Counted from the first letter of the stretch, positions 7,395 to 16,735 are shown. The stretch: 64,000 nucleotides of DNA from Blastocatellia bacterium (GCA_013697915.1 JACCVY010000041.1:1-64000), one strand, 5' to 3'. Translations and numbers: made by a program. The notes: generated by a model from the letters alone, not told the origin.

Positions 7395-8285
7395 CTACAG
7401 GCGAGGCTGAAAAACCAGGCGGTCGAAATCCGGGTCATTACGAAGAGAGGTCAGATCGTGATCGTGTTGCGCGCGAACGCGCAAGGTTGGTTGCAGATCG
7501 AGCGCGCGCTGTAGTGATTGCAGCGCGAGGTCGAGTGAGCCAAGTCGTGCCCGTGTCGCCGCTAACCCATAATGGATGTGGGCCGCCTCGGGCTCACGCT
7601 TCAAGGCACGCTCAAACATTTCCTGGGCGGCTACGTATTCGCCGCGGTTAAGCTCGATCACGCCGCGGTCGTATAGAGAATCGGCATCGCGCGGCAGAAT
7701 GCTTTCGGTCCGCATTCGCGAATCAGCAACAGCAAGATAGGTCCGAGCACGTGCCGCTACCTCAGAAACCTTCGAGTATTTCTCGAGCAGCGCGCGAAAC
7801 TGGTTGCGGGCCTCGCCGAAATGACCACGCGTGAATTCTTTATGCGCCCGTTCGAATGCTTTCAACGCTGCCGACTCGTCTACTGTCGGCTGGCGTGGCG
7901 TCGGGGGCGCAACGGCGATTGGACGAAAAGCGCGAACGGCTGCCAGCTTCTGAGTCCTTTTGACTCCTGACAGCGACGGCTTGCTATGTTTGGCCACAGC
8001 AGGCTTGCGCGGAGCAGCCTTGCGCGGAGCAGCCTTGCGCGTAATAGGTTTCTTTGGGGTTCGAACTTTCTTCGCGATGAGTTTTTTTGAAGCAGTCTTC
8101 TTGCTCGTCAACGCCTTCGGCTTAGCCCTCTTTCTCGCTATTGGTTTATGAGCGGGGGCGCGCTTTGCTTTTGGACGAGTGGTCTTTGCATTTGTTGCGC
8201 GACGCTTAGCTGCCGTTTTGGACACACCACGACGAACGGCGGCACGCGACGTTGAACGTCTTAGACCTTTGGTGACTGCACTCAT
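7395..8285 (-). CDS. TPR protein with long Lys/Arg/Ala-rich (histone H1-like) N-terminus
   Basis: About 100 N-terminal residues are almost entirely K, R, A, P and T, with repeats such as RKAAPRKAAPRKPA, like H1-type bacterial histones and the PAKKP tails that bind nucleic acids. The C-terminal 160 residues hold tetratricopeptide-like helices (FEMRAL-type units such as GEYVAAQEMFERALKREPEA and LDLALQSLQRALDLQP). ATG 8285 was chosen because the frame beyond it (to 8366) reads as non-coding; no strong ribosome-binding site is seen. A nucleic-acid-associated scaffold is plausible, but function is unknown. It lies just upstream of the yvcK operon on the same strand. Confidence 0.75.
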   Translation of the reverse strand: MSAVTKGLRRSTSRAAVRRGVSKTAAKRRATNAKTTRPKAKRAPAHKPIARKRAKPKALTSKKTASKKLIAKKVRTPKKPITRKAAPRKAAPRKPAVAKHSKPSLSGVKRTQKLAAVRAFRPIAVAPPTPRQPTVDESAALKAFERAHKEFTRGHFGEARNQFRALLEKYSKVSEVAARARTYLAVADSRMRTESILPRDADSLYDRGVIELNRGEYVAAQEMFERALKREPEAAHIHYGLAATRARLGSLDLALQSLQRALDLQPTLRVRAQHDHDLTSLRNDPDFDRLVFQPRL

Positions 8286-8432
8286 GGAAGAATCAAAATG
8301 ACAGGTGGATTGTGGCCGCAATTGCTGCGAAGTTGCGGTGGCAGAGTAACATAGCTGTGCTTCCAATTCAACGTGAAATGAGGATTTTCGCCCGTTTAGG
8401 AGCTCCTAAAAGGCCCACAAACGCTGCTAACC

Positions 8433-8468
8433 GCCAACAATGGAAAACACTTGTAGCACATTGTTGGC
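8433..8468. repeat. Hairpin upstream of the roadblock gene
   Basis: GCCAACAATG (8433..8442) pairs perfectly with CATTGTTGGC (8459..8468) across a 16-nt loop. It sits about 160 nt upstream of the roadblock gene in the divergent gap. It could be an operator or an RNA leader structure. Confidence 0.5.
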
Positions 8469-8630
8469 TATGTTACATTCCCTTACGGCTAGTTCGGACG
8501 AGCCGCCTTCCGCCAGCACAAACTTTGAACCCAGGAAAATCACTTTATTTTCAACGGCTTGCCCGAAAAAGCCATGGCTTGACCCGCCGGTCATCAATCC
8601 CTCACTAAAACTCAAACGAAAGTTGTATCG

Positions 8631-9104
8631 ATGGCAGACACGCCTATCACGTTACATGAGCGTCAGTATCACCAGCTCAAAGCCGTGCTCGCTCGGCTGC
8701 GTATGGATTCGTCCGCACGGGTCGTGTTTCTGGTGGACAAGGACGGCCAGGAGATCGCCGTCCAGGGCGAGATCGGAAATCTTGACACAACCAGCCTGGC
8801 GTCGCTCGCGGCAGGAAACGTCGCGGCGACGGGCGGTATGGCTCAATTAATTGGCGAGAAAGAGTTTCCTACCCTTTCTCATGAAGGCGCGCATGAAAGC
8901 ATACACATTTCTGTCATTGGCCGGATGCTCTTGATTGTGGTCTTCGACGAACGTTCGAGCTTGGGTTTGGTCAAGCTGCGATCAAAACAAGTGTCGCAAC
9001 AGCTGGCAGCGATGATGGAAGAAATCGTGAACGCGCCGAAAGACGACTCGGATTCACCTTTCGCCGGGATCACTGACGAAGACATCGACAGTCTTTTCCA
9101 ATAA
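8631..9104 (+). CDS. Roadblock/LC7 domain protein (MglB-like)
   Basis: The 157-residue protein has a roadblock/LC7 fold: RVVFLVDKDGQEIAVQGEIG, then TTSLASLAAGNVAATGGMA near 53-71, and HISVIGRMLLIVVFDERSSLGLVKLR. The C-terminus is acidic. Roadblock proteins of this type act as GTPase-activating or partner proteins for Ras-like MglA GTPases. The next gene, 21 nt downstream, is such a GTPase, so the two should form an MglA/MglB-like polarity or motility switch. ATG 8631 gives a standard N-terminus. Confidence 0.88.
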   Translation: MADTPITLHERQYHQLKAVLARLRMDSSARVVFLVDKDGQEIAVQGEIGNLDTTSLASLAAGNVAATGGMAQLIGEKEFPTLSHEGAHESIHISVIGRMLLIVVFDERSSLGLVKLRSKQVSQQLAAMMEEIVNAPKDDSDSPFAGITDEDIDSLFQ

Positions 9105-9125
9105 CCCTCCCAGGGTAAGTGCCTT

Positions 9126-9710
9126 ATGACTTTTATCAACTACGCATCGCGAGAAATTAACTGCAAGATCGTTTATTACGGCCCGGGTCTCTGCGGGAAG
9201 ACGACCAACCTGCAACACATTTTCGAGGCTACCGCGCCCCAAGCCCGCGGTAAGCTCATCAGTCTGGCCACCGAAACCGATCGCACGTTGTTTTTCGACT
9301 TCATGCCGCTCGAACTGGGAACGGTGCGCGGGTTCAAGACACGCTTCCACCTCTATACTGTTCCGGGTCAGGTGTTTTATGACGCCTCACGCAAGCTCAT
9401 CCTCAAAGGTGTTGACGGAGTAGTGTTCGTAGCCGACTCGCAGGAAGAGCGCATGGATGCAAACATCGAATCACTTTACAACCTTGAAGAGAATCTCAAG
9501 GCACAGGGTTACGATTTGATGAAGCTGCCCTACGTTCTGCAACTCAACAAACGCGACCTGCCAAACATAATCCCGGCCGCAGACCTGGCGGCGGAACTGA
9601 AGCGAAAAGAAGAGCCGGTCGTTGAAGCGGTGGCGTCAAGTGGGGCGGGTGTTTTTGATACTTTGAAGGCAGTGGCTAAGCAGGTTTTGACTGAGCTGCG
9701 TAAAGGCTAA
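9126..9710 (+). CDS. mglA: MglA-like small Ras-type GTPase
   Basis: This 194-residue GTPase carries the P-loop [10 protein letters not shown] at about 19-28, a switch II with [13 protein letters not shown] (the MglA-type replacement of DTAGQ) and the guanine-specificity motif LNKRDLPN. MglA proteins set cell polarity and drive gliding or type IV pilus reversals, and their nucleotide state is controlled by roadblock partners. It follows the roadblock gene directly on the same strand. No motility machinery is visible in the window, so which polar process it controls is unknown. Confidence 0.93.
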   Translation: MTFINYASREINCKIVYYGPGLCGKTTNLQHIFEATAPQARGKLISLATETDRTLFFDFMPLELGTVRGFKTRFHLYTVPGQVFYDASRKLILKGVDGVVFVADSQEERMDANIESLYNLEENLKAQGYDLMKLPYVLQLNKRDLPNIIPAADLAAELKRKEEPVVEAVASSGAGVFDTLKAVAKQVLTELRKG

Positions 9711-9719
9711 GCGACGCAG

Positions 9720-10268
9720 TTACTCAAGCGATTTCAGCATCAACAACCCATCGCCGCCGTTCGAATAATATTTCGGCAATCGTTGAGTAATCGCGTAGCC
9801 GAGATGCTGGTAAAGCTTTTGTGCGGGAATATTGAGTGACCTCACTTCCAGTCGCACTATCCGCACGTTACGTTTCTTAAATCCCTTTTCAACTTCAGCC
9901 ATTAAACGTTGACCGAGGTGACGGCGCCGATGTTCAGGCGCAACGCCAACGGTTGTGATGTGTCCAGTGTGATCAGGCTCAATCAAGCCTATGACGAAAC
10001 CGACCATAGCGCCGTTGGCAGGTGCCGCTCGGTACGAAACAGATTCGGGCGCGGTGAGAAGGTATTCGAAAGTCTCGCGGCTGTAAGCTTCGCCATCCAC
10101 AAAACAACGCTGATCGAGGCGCCAGCAATCATCGAGGCTGGAAATCGTCAGTGGCCGAATATCATAGCGCGCACTTACGGCTACCGGTGTCGTGATTTGC
10201 GGTTCAGGGACGTATTCCTCAGATGGCGGCGCCCACAAACGAGAACGAATTTTCTTTAAGACTGCCAT
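9720..10268 (-). CDS. GNAT-family N-acetyltransferase (RimI-like)
   Basis: The 182-residue protein has a GNAT fold from about residue 34: the acetyl-CoA-binding motif is HITTVGVAPEHRRRHLGQRL, followed by VRLEVRSLNIPAQKLYQHLGY, which resembles RimI-type N-terminal acetyltransferases that modify ribosomal proteins. The first 30 residues are a basic lead. It is convergent with mglA (9-nt gap) and upstream of nothing obvious on its strand. The substrate cannot be read from the sequence. Confidence 0.85.
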   Translation of the reverse strand: MAVLKKIRSRLWAPPSEEYVPEPQITTPVAVSARYDIRPLTISSLDDCWRLDQRCFVDGEAYSRETFEYLLTAPESVSYRAAPANGAMVGFVIGLIEPDHTGHITTVGVAPEHRRRHLGQRLMAEVEKGFKKRNVRIVRLEVRSLNIPAQKLYQHLGYAITQRLPKYYSNGGDGLLMLKSLE

Positions 10269-10330
10269 GCGAAAAACAAGTAAGCGGTTTCTGGTTTGGA
10301 TCTAGTCTAACATCATCGTTTTGATAAGCA

Positions 10331-11368
10331 CTAGATCACAAACATACAATCGCCGTAACTATAGAAACGAAATCGCGCCTTTACTGCATCATGGTAGGCG
10401 TTTAGCAGTAACTCACGCCCGGCAAAAGCGGAAACCAGGATTAACAGCGAGGAACGCGGCAGATGAAAGTTTGTCAGCAGCGCATCAACTGCGCGAAATT
10501 TGAATCCGGGCTTAACAGTGAGTTCAGTTGCGCCTTTTCCAGCATTGATAATTCCGTCAGTACCTACTGCAGTTTCCAGCGCGCGCGTGGTTGTTGTCCC
10601 GACGGCAACGACACGTCCACCTGCCGCGCGGGCTTCATTAATCATCTTTGCTGCTGGGGCGCTAATGCTAAAAAATTCCGCAGCCACTTTGTGCGCTTCA
10701 ATTTCGTCTACGCGTACCGGTTCAAACGTTCCATAGCCAACATGAAGCGTTATTTCAGCAATGCGCACTCCGCGTTCGCGCAACGCCTTAATGATTGCTG
10801 GCGTGAAATGTAGTCCGGCAGTTGGCGCAGCAATCGCTCCTCTTTCCTGCGCGAACATCGTTTGATACCGCTCTTTGTCGGTTTCAAGACTTCCGCTAGT
10901 GCGCTTGATATAAGGCGGGAGCGGCATCTGTCCGACTTCATCAATCAGGACATCCAGGGGTTTTTCGCCGGTAAACTTGAGCTTTCGCACGCCCCCGGTT
11001 GAAGGGGTAATTACTTCAGCCCGCAAGCTCGAATCGCCAAAGCGCACCTGCGCGCCTTCATTCAACCGCTGCGCCGGCCGCACCAGTGCTTCCCAAACTG
11101 ACGGCTCAATTTCGCGAAGGAGCAATACCTCCACGCGCCCGCCAGACGGATCTCGGTGTCCAGGCAAGCGCGCGGGAAACACGCGCGTGTTGTTGATGAC
11201 GACGACGTCTCCCTCGCGCACCAACTCAGGAAAGGACGAAAAGTTGTATTCGGTCCAGCTCTTCGAGTCCCGCTCAACAACCAGCATGCGCGAGGCATCG
11301 CGACGTTCGAGCGGTTGCTGCGCGATCAATTCTTCTGGAAGCTGGTAGTCGAATTCTGAAAGGTGCAT
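10331..11368 (-). CDS. queA: S-adenosylmethionine:tRNA ribosyltransferase-isomerase
   Basis: QueA transfers the ribosyl part of SAM to 7-aminomethyl-7-deazaguanine in tRNA to form epoxyqueuosine. The 345-residue protein has the family's conserved stretches: N-terminal SEFDYQLPEELIAQQPLE, VVINNTRVFPARL, GAIAAPTAGLHFT near 180, ITLHVGYGTFEPVR, and the C-terminal NFHLPRSSLLILVSAFAG. Length is normal and there are no gaps in motifs. It lies 18 nt downstream of the YihY-type gene on the same strand, so they may be co-transcribed with ruvAB. The rest of the queuosine pathway is not in the window. Confidence 0.97.
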   Translation of the reverse strand: MHLSEFDYQLPEELIAQQPLERRDASRMLVVERDSKSWTEYNFSSFPELVREGDVVVINNTRVFPARLPGHRDPSGGRVEVLLLREIEPSVWEALVRPAQRLNEGAQVRFGDSSLRAEVITPSTGGVRKLKFTGEKPLDVLIDEVGQMPLPPYIKRTSGSLETDKERYQTMFAQERGAIAAPTAGLHFTPAIIKALRERGVRIAEITLHVGYGTFEPVRVDEIEAHKVAAEFFSISAPAAKMINEARAAGGRVVAVGTTTTRALETAVGTDGIINAGKGATELTVKPGFKFRAVDALLTNFHLPRSSLLILVSAFAGRELLLNAYHDAVKARFRFYSYGDCMFVI

Positions 11369-11386
11369 TTCTGCGTGCCGAAAGGT

Positions 11387-12277
11387 TCACCCCAGGGAAG
11401 GAAAATGCGGATGTTCTCGATGAAACACTGCGGTAAGTTGAGCGCCAAATAATAAAATCAAACTGGATACGTAGCTCCATGTCAGCACCGCAACAACAGC
11501 GCCGACTGACCCGTAAATTTGATCGTAATGAAAGTAGCCCAGGCTCCAGGCAAACACATACTTTGCCAGTTCCCACAACAGCCCGGCAACGATTGCTCCG
11601 GGCAGCGTGTCGCGCAACCTGACTTCTGCGCGCGGCAGGAAGCGATAGACCGCGACGAAGAGAATCACAGTTATGAGAAAACTCAAGACGGCAAAAATGC
11701 CCTGCCAGAAAACACTGCCGACTGCCAATAAGATGGGATACCTGGCAACCTGGCGTGGCGAAAATCTGCCGGCCACATCACGCAGGGCCACCAGCCACGA
11801 AGTGATAAGTACCGAGACTGACAGCAGTACGCCGACAATCCCAATCATTCCGATTGTTATCGCGCGTCCATGCCAGAAGGTTCTCGAGATCGTTCCCCAA
11901 ATCCGATTCAGGGCGCGCTCGAGTACGGAAAAAACCCAGGAACCAGCCCACAGCGTTACGATCACGCAAGTGATAATTATTCCGGTGGTGACGGACGATA
12001 GCGAGCGGACTGTGTCACGCAAAAAAGTGCTGGACCCGGGATACACATCGGCCGCGTGGCGCAGCATCTCGGCCCCGGCGGGTATTTGATTGCTTAGCGC
12101 CAGCATCAACAGCAACGCGGGAAACAAGGTCATCAGGCCAAAATAACTCATCGCCGCCGCCGAAGTGAACAGATCGTTCTCGTGAAACTGATGCAGCGTA
12201 TGACTAATGATTGAGCGCCAGGGACCGGCGTTGCGGACACCAAACGAGTGACGAGAAAAGGAAGATAGCTTTCGCAT
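11387..12277 (-). CDS. YihY/BrkB-family inner membrane protein
   Basis: The protein of about 296 residues has six or so hydrophobic segments and the family's FTSAAAMSYFGLMTLFPALLLML start and LPGAIVAGLLWELAKYVFAW segment. The middle carries ALNRIWGTISRTFW. These YihY/BrkB (UPF0761) proteins, once misnamed ribonuclease BN, are polytopic membrane proteins of unsettled function. I prefer ATG 12277, because the frame upstream of it runs into ruvB and looks non-coding. It follows ruvB by about 50 nt on the same strand. Confidence 0.9.
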   Translation of the reverse strand: MRKLSSFSRHSFGVRNAGPWRSIISHTLHQFHENDLFTSAAAMSYFGLMTLFPALLLMLALSNQIPAGAEMLRHAADVYPGSSTFLRDTVRSLSSVTTGIIITCVIVTLWAGSWVFSVLERALNRIWGTISRTFWHGRAITIGMIGIVGVLLSVSVLITSWLVALRDVAGRFSPRQVARYPILLAVGSVFWQGIFAVLSFLITVILFVAVYRFLPRAEVRLRDTLPGAIVAGLLWELAKYVFAWSLGYFHYDQIYGSVGAVVAVLTWSYVSSLILLFGAQLTAVFHREHPHFPSLG

Positions 12278-12326
12278 TTGAACCAGCAGCGTTAGGAAAC
12301 GTTTGATTACTACCCTAACAAATTCT

Positions 12327-13367
12327 CTACTGAGAATCGAACAGGCTGGGCTTGAACGGAGTGGCGGGTGAGATACCAAAGTGATCGTAAGCAAGACGCG
12401 TCGCCATGCGGCCGCGTGGCGTTCGATTAAGAAATCCTATTTGAATGAGATAAGGCTCAATGATTTCCTCAATTGAATCTTTTTCTTCATGGATGGACGC
12501 AGAAATTGTCCCAAGACCAACCGGACCGCCGTTAAATTTCTCGATGATGGTAAACAGCAGTTTTCGATCCATCTCATCGAGACCAAAGGTGTCGACTTCC
12601 ATGCGGTTAAGCGCGTCGTTGGCGACCGCCTGCGTAATCCTGCCGTCGTAATCAACCTGCGCGTAATCGCGAACGCGACGCAGCAAGCGATTGACGATGC
12701 GCGGCGTGCCGCGCGAGCGACGCGCTATCTCGCGCGCGCCATCGTCGTCGATCTCCACTCCCAAAATCTGAGCGGAACGCTTGCAAATAATTTCCAGATC
12801 GTCGTGGGGGTAAAAATCCAGATGAAAGACAATGCCAAAACGTCCACGCAGCGGCGCCGTGAGTAAGCCGGCGCGCGTGGTTGCCCCCACCAGCGTGAAC
12901 TTGGGCAGCTCGAGTTTGATCGAGCGCGCGCCCGCGCCCTGCCCAATCAACAAATCAAGTTGATAGTCTTCCATTGCCGGATAAAGTTTTTCCTCGAGCG
13001 CCGGCAACAAGCGATGGATCTCATCAATGAAGAGAACATCGCCCTCCTGAAGATTGGTTAAGAGCGCAGCGATGTCCCCGGCTTTTTCAATTGCCGGGCC
13101 GGCAGTCGAGTGCAGCTCCGCGCCCATTTCGTTGGCGATGATGTTGGCGAGCGTCGTCTTACCTAAACCTGGCGGGCCGGTTAACAGCACGTGGTCCAGC
13201 GCTTCCTTTCGGTTGAGCGCCGCCTTCATGTAAATACGCAGATTTTCTTTTACCTGGCGCTGGCCGATGTACTCCGCCAGCCTGGCAGGACGGACCGTCA
13301 GCTCAAACTGACGCTCATCATCGCTAAGCGGCGTGTCGCGAACCCGGGCTGGTTGTTCAGTAGACAT
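12327..13367 (-). CDS. ruvB: Holliday junction branch-migration ATPase RuvB
   Basis: RuvB forms hexameric rings on DNA that, with RuvA, drive branch migration of Holliday junctions. The 346-residue protein has Walker [12 protein letters not shown], Walker [10 protein letters not shown], sensor [18 protein letters not shown] and the C-terminal winged helix with [24 protein letters not shown] 13367 ([11 protein letters not shown]) is used; upstream residues in the open frame derive from the palindromic spacer. ruvA lies upstream with an 89-nt gap containing two copies of the GCAAACTGTTAG repeat. Confidence 0.97.
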   Translation of the reverse strand: MSTEQPARVRDTPLSDDERQFELTVRPARLAEYIGQRQVKENLRIYMKAALNRKEALDHVLLTGPPGLGKTTLANIIANEMGAELHSTAGPAIEKAGDIAALLTNLQEGDVLFIDEIHRLLPALEEKLYPAMEDYQLDLLIGQGAGARSIKLELPKFTLVGATTRAGLLTAPLRGRFGIVFHLDFYPHDDLEIICKRSAQILGVEIDDDGAREIARRSRGTPRIVNRLLRRVRDYAQVDYDGRITQAVANDALNRMEVDTFGLDEMDRKLLFTIIEKFNGGPVGLGTISASIHEEKDSIEEIIEPYLIQIGFLNRTPRGRMATRLAYDHFGISPATPFKPSLFDSQ

Positions 13368-13378
13368 AAATTCTGCCA

Positions 13379-13459
13379 GGCAAACTGTTAGATGGCGTTG
13401 ATTGCCAAGCCTCCCAAGTTGAGTGGCAACGAGCCACCGCAAACTAACAGTTTGCTTTA
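13379..13459. repeat. GCAAACT..GTTTGC palindrome at the ruvA stop, with a partial second copy
   Basis: 13439..13455 is a 17-bp palindrome (GCAAACTAACAGTTTGC). Read on the minus strand it follows the ruvA stop as TAAAGCAAACTGTTAG, so the repeat begins with the stop codon. A half copy, GCAAACTGTTAG, lies at 13380..13391. Copies also occur at 17371 and 35470. Confidence 0.8.
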
Positions 13460-14083
13460 CACTTTAGCCAGCTTGCGCAAACTGCGTCGCAAAATCAACT
13501 CTACTGAAATGTCGCCGCCTTCATCAATTGCGGCGCTCACAGCTTTTTCCGCGGCGTTACGTTGATAACCAAGATTCAAAAGCGCGGAAAGCACATCGCC
13601 GCGCATGGAATCTTCCGTCAAAACAGGCGCGCCCGTTTCGGTCTTAGCGCCCAATTCTTCTTCAAGTTCTGCCGACGACAGCGAAGCTACCTTATCGCGT
13701 AACTCCATTACCAGCCGCTCCGCAGTTTTTCGTCCCACGCCGGGAATCAACGTCAAACGGGCCAGGTTGTTCGTTCTGATCGATGCGATCATTTCGTCCG
13801 CGCTCATTCCGGACAACAGCGTGATACCCAGTCGTGGCCCAATGCCGCTGACTGAGATCAAGCGCAGAAAAAGTTCGCGTTCACGCGCGGTTTTGAAACC
13901 ATAAAGTTGCAATGCATCCTCGCGCACGTGTGTGTAGATGCGGAGCTGTACATTCGAACCAGGGTCTTCGAGATCGTAAAACGTCGAGACGGGAATATTT
14001 ACTTCATAGCCAACTCCAGCGACGTCCAGAATCACCGAATTCGGCTGTTTGGAAAGGAGCGTGCCCGATAAATGTGCGATCAT
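13457..14083 (-). CDS. ruvA: Holliday junction recognition protein RuvA
   Basis: RuvA tetramers bind the four-way junction and load RuvB. The 208-residue protein shows the N-terminal OB fold ([10 protein letters not shown]...[15 protein letters not shown]), two helix-hairpin-helix motifs ([17 protein letters not shown] and [17 protein letters not shown]) and the flexible link to the C-terminal domain III ([20 protein letters not shown]) that touches RuvB. Length is typical. Its stop codon is the first triplet of a conserved palindromic repeat. Confidence 0.97.
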   Translation of the reverse strand: MIAHLSGTLLSKQPNSVILDVAGVGYEVNIPVSTFYDLEDPGSNVQLRIYTHVREDALQLYGFKTARERELFLRLISVSGIGPRLGITLLSGMSADEMIASIRTNNLARLTLIPGVGRKTAERLVMELRDKVASLSSAELEEELGAKTETGAPVLTEDSMRGDVLSALLNLGYQRNAAEKAVSAAIDEGGDISVELILRRSLRKLAKV

Positions 14084-14165
14084 TGAAGCAGGTTTGACTG
14101 AGCGTTGACGTTAACGCGCGCGATTGTAGTTGATGAAGGCGACAGTTCCAAGCTGCTTCCAGGCG

Positions 14166-14346
14166 GGGTTTCGGGTATTGGGTGTCAGGTGTCAGGTATC
14201 GGATTCAGGCAAGGGTGTTAACCCGCATGTTGAGTAACTGTCTTATTGGTTCTGATCGAAAATTCGTCATGAAGTCCACTTCAACCTCAAACAGACACCT
14301 GACACCTGACACCATACCTAACACCCGACACCCGAAACTCGAAACT
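14166..14346. repeat. Word-repeat palindrome upstream of rex (GGTGTCA family)
   Basis: The left arm (14167..14206) contains GGTGTCAGGTGTCAGGTATC. The right arm (14292..14346) is the imperfect reverse complement, with CACCTGACACCTGACACC. They are about 85 nt apart. The structure fills the space between divergent ruvA and rex and ends about 40 nt before the rex start. Confidence 0.8.
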
Positions 14347-14385
14347 ATTTCACATTGGGTCTATACTTACCGCCAGGCCCTCGAA

Positions 14386-15093
14386 ATGAAATCAGAGAAA
14401 ATTTCAGAACTGACTACTAATCGGTTGAGCGTTTACCTTCGCTGTCTGAATACGCTTGGAGCCGCCGGCATAAAGACGATCTCGTCACAGGCGTTGGCCG
14501 AGCAGTTCAACCTTAACTCCGCGCAAATCAGAAAGGATTTGGGCTACTTCGGGGAGTTTGGTGTACGCGGCGTCGGCTATTACGTTGCCGATCTGCGCGA
14601 ACACATCACCAACATTCTGGGATTGGATAAACCGCATCGCGTTGGCATTGTTGGCGCCGGGCGTTTGGGTACGGCGCTGGCGAACTATCGGGGTTTTTCA
14701 AAATCAAATTTCACTGTAGTCGCGATGTTTGATGACGATGAAGAGAAAATTGGACGGCACGTTGGCGAAGACGAGATTGCCATTCACGACGTGAAAAAGA
14801 TGTCGCTTCTGGTCAAGGAAAAATCGATCGATGTGATGGTGATTGCTGTTCCCGCGCGCGTTGCGCAAAAAGTTCTCAACCAAATCATGTCGGCAGGTAT
14901 CAAGGCGATTTTGAATTTTGCTCCGGCGCCGCTCAATGCGCGCCTTGATGTAAAAGTGAAGACTGTAGATTTGACCACCTCTCTCGAGTCGCTGTCTTAT
15001 TTTCTGGCGCGGCCGCAGTCTAAATTGACGGCACCTCGCAAACACAAGCAGCAGTTTGAAGAGTTAAACGAAATCAACGAGCAGGAGCTGTAA
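14386..15093 (+). CDS. rex: Redox-sensing transcriptional repressor Rex
   Basis: Rex represses fermentation and respiration genes and leaves DNA when NADH binds, so it reads the NADH/NAD+ ratio. The 235-residue protein has the winged helix at about 5-80 (LNTLGAAGIKTISSQALAEQ, NLNSAQIRKDLGYFGEFGVRG) and a Rossmann domain starting VGIVGAGRLGTALANY. I chose ATG 14386 because the open frame upstream runs through a repeat palindrome. A class II aldolase and a microcompartment locus follow, so Rex may link redox state to that pathway. No Rex operator was recognised nearby. Confidence 0.96.
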   Translation: MKSEKISELTTNRLSVYLRCLNTLGAAGIKTISSQALAEQFNLNSAQIRKDLGYFGEFGVRGVGYYVADLREHITNILGLDKPHRVGIVGAGRLGTALANYRGFSKSNFTVVAMFDDDEEKIGRHVGEDEIAIHDVKKMSLLVKEKSIDVMVIAVPARVAQKVLNQIMSAGIKAILNFAPAPLNARLDVKVKTVDLTTSLESLSYFLARPQSKLTAPRKHKQQFEELNEINEQEL

Positions 15094-15187
15094 CAGTCTA
15101 GAGTTCAACCTTTAGGTTGCGTGGACGCGACACGGCAAGCTAATTCCTGGACCTGAACTTCGGGCCTCAAGCGAAACAAAGTCATTT

Positions 15188-16024
15188 ATGGACGAGCAAA
15201 CCGCACGACGCGAAATAGTGGAGATCGGCAACTTGCTGTACGAGCGAAGCTACGTAGTTTCGTCGGACGGTAACGTCAGCGTCCGCCTCGACGATGGCCG
15301 CATCGTGGCGACGCCGACCATGATGTGCAAAGGACGCATGACGGAAGACTCGCTGGCGGTAACTGATGCCTCGGGGAGACCTTTAACGCAGCATAAACCA
15401 TCGAGCGAGTTGGCGATGCACTTGCTGATTTATCAGGAGCGTCCGGATGTAAAAGCGGTCTGTCACGCTCATCCACCGCACGGGACTGCTTTCGCTGTTG
15501 CCGGCTTGCCGATCGATCAACCGATTCTGTCCGAAGTTATCCTGACACTCGGATGCGTTCCACTTGCGGCTTACGGCACGCCGTCAACTGACGAACTAAC
15601 CGAAGCTATGCGTCCGCTGGTCAAACATCACAACGCATTGCTGATGGCGAACCACGGCGCGGTAGCTTACGGTTCGCATCTATGGCAAGCATTCGATCGG
15701 CTGGAAACGCTGGAACACACGGCGCGTATTGCAATTCTCGCGAGGATGCTCGGCGGTTCGAAGAATTTACCGGCCGACGCAATTGAAAAACTAATCAACG
15801 TGCGTGAAGCCGCAGGTTATCTGGGCGAAGGCGCGCGTTGTCAGGCTTGCGGGTATCTGCACGAAACTCAATTGGCTTGCCCAACCGGCGACCGTCCGGC
15901 GCCCACCGTTTACCCAAATGCAACGCCGGCAAATGGCGCCGGAAAAATTACGTTGACGCGCGAAGAGTTGATGGAACTGTTGGCGCAGGCGGTCCTGCAA
16001 AGCCGGCCAGGAAATGTCTGGTAG
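15188..16024 (+). CDS. Class II aldolase with probable C-terminal encapsulation helix
   Basis: The first 200 residues are a class II (zinc) aldolase like L-fuculose- or rhamnulose-1-phosphate aldolases: E74 in PSSELAMH, H93/H95 in CHAHPPHG and H156 in MANHGAVA can supply catalysis and metal binding. After a Cys-containing stretch (C218, C221 and C231) and a Pro/Ala linker comes an amphipathic helix at about 256-270, LTREELMELLAQAVLQ, the form used to load enzymes into bacterial microcompartments. It begins the shell-protein cluster. Loci of the PVM kind use such an aldolase for fucose/rhamnose breakdown, producing lactaldehyde inside the shell. The substrate is inferred. Confidence 0.88.
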   Translation: MDEQTARREIVEIGNLLYERSYVVSSDGNVSVRLDDGRIVATPTMMCKGRMTEDSLAVTDASGRPLTQHKPSSELAMHLLIYQERPDVKAVCHAHPPHGTAFAVAGLPIDQPILSEVILTLGCVPLAAYGTPSTDELTEAMRPLVKHHNALLMANHGAVAYGSHLWQAFDRLETLEHTARIAILARMLGGSKNLPADAIEKLINVREAAGYLGEGARCQACGYLHETQLACPTGDRPAPTVYPNATPANGAGKITLTREELMELLAQAVLQSRPGNVW

Positions 16025-16037
16025 ATGGTAAAACAGT

Positions 16038-16158
16038 CGTAAATCCTTAATCGTGAATCGTAAATAGTGAGTTCAAGAAGTAGAACTAGTTCAAATTGCC
16101 GAAACAGAGTAATCTAACAGTCAATCACTATTTACGATTTACGATTCACGATTCACGA
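16038..16158. repeat. Word-repeat palindrome upstream of the BMC-H gene (CGTAAAT/CGTGAAT family)
   Basis: The left arm 16038..16070 and right arm 16125..16158 share TCGTGAATCGTAAATAGTGA as reverse complements across about 55 nt. It separates the aldolase from the shell genes and ends just before the BMC-H ribosome-binding site. Confidence 0.85.
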
Positions 16159-16175
16159 GTTAAAGGAGCAACTGA

Positions 16176-16457
16176 ATGCAAGAAGCACTCGGTATGGTTG
16201 AAACTAAAGGTCTGGTCGCCATGATCGAAGCTGCCGACGCCATGGTCAAGGCCGCGAACGTTACGCTGATCGGCTATGAAAAGATCGGCGCTGGCTTTGT
16301 TACCGCAATAGTGCGCGGCGATGTGGCAGCGGTCAAAGCTGCAACTGATGCCGGCGCGGCAGCGGCCCGGCGCGTAGGCGAGTTGGTCAGTGTGCATGTC
16401 ATTCCACGTCCGCACGGCAGTGTTGACGATGCGCTTCCCATCGGCAATCGCGGCTAA
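16176..16457 (+). CDS. Bacterial microcompartment hexameric shell protein (BMC-H)
   Basis: At 93 residues it is a single-BMC-domain protein: [21 protein letters not shown] at the start, the pore loop in [16 protein letters not shown] near 37-50, and VHVIPRPH at the end of the fold. BMC-H hexamers tile the shell facets and their central pore admits substrates. AAAGGAG precedes the ATG by about 8 nt. It is the only hexamer gene in this locus and is followed at 2 nt by the first pentamer gene, so they share a transcript. Confidence 0.96.
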   Translation: MQEALGMVETKGLVAMIEAADAMVKAANVTLIGYEKIGAGFVTAIVRGDVAAVKAATDAGAAAARRVGELVSVHVIPRPHGSVDDALPIGNRG

Positions 16458-16459
16458 GC

Positions 16460-16735
16460 ATGATCATCGCGCGCATCCTCGGAACAGTAGTTTCATCGCA
16501 GAAGGACGAACGATTACTCGGCAAGAAATTGCTGATTGTGCGTCCGATTAACGTTGATGGTAGCGATACAACCGGCTATGTGGTTGCTGTGGATACTGTC
16601 GGTGCAGGCTTTCATGAACGCGTATTGGTAGTCGCCGGCTCGAGCGCGCGACTGGCGCAGGGGATGAAAGATACGCCGGTCGATGCGGCAATCGTCGGCG
16701 TGATTGATACGGTTAATATAGCGCAACCGGAGTAG
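16460..16735 (+). CDS. Microcompartment pentameric shell protein (EutN/CcmL family), copy 1
   Basis: The 91-residue protein has the beta-barrel pattern of EutN/CcmL: MIIARILGTVVSSQKDERLLGKKL, VAVDTVGAGFHERVLVVAGSS and DAAIVGVIDTVNI. Pentamers of this family cap the vertices of the shell. It begins 2 nt after the BMC-H stop. Its stop codon falls at the start of a palindrome (GTAGCACGGACTTCAGTCTG). It is one of three paralogues here, a number also seen in PVM-type loci. Confidence 0.95.
   Translation: MIIARILGTVVSSQKDERLLGKKLLIVRPINVDGSDTTGYVVAVDTVGAGFHERVLVVAGSSARLAQGMKDTPVDAAIVGVIDTVNIAQPE

Noticed and set aside
14182-14385. N-terminal extension of Rex
   Set aside because: It runs through the GGTGTCA palindrome; the Rex fold starts at the ATG at 14386.
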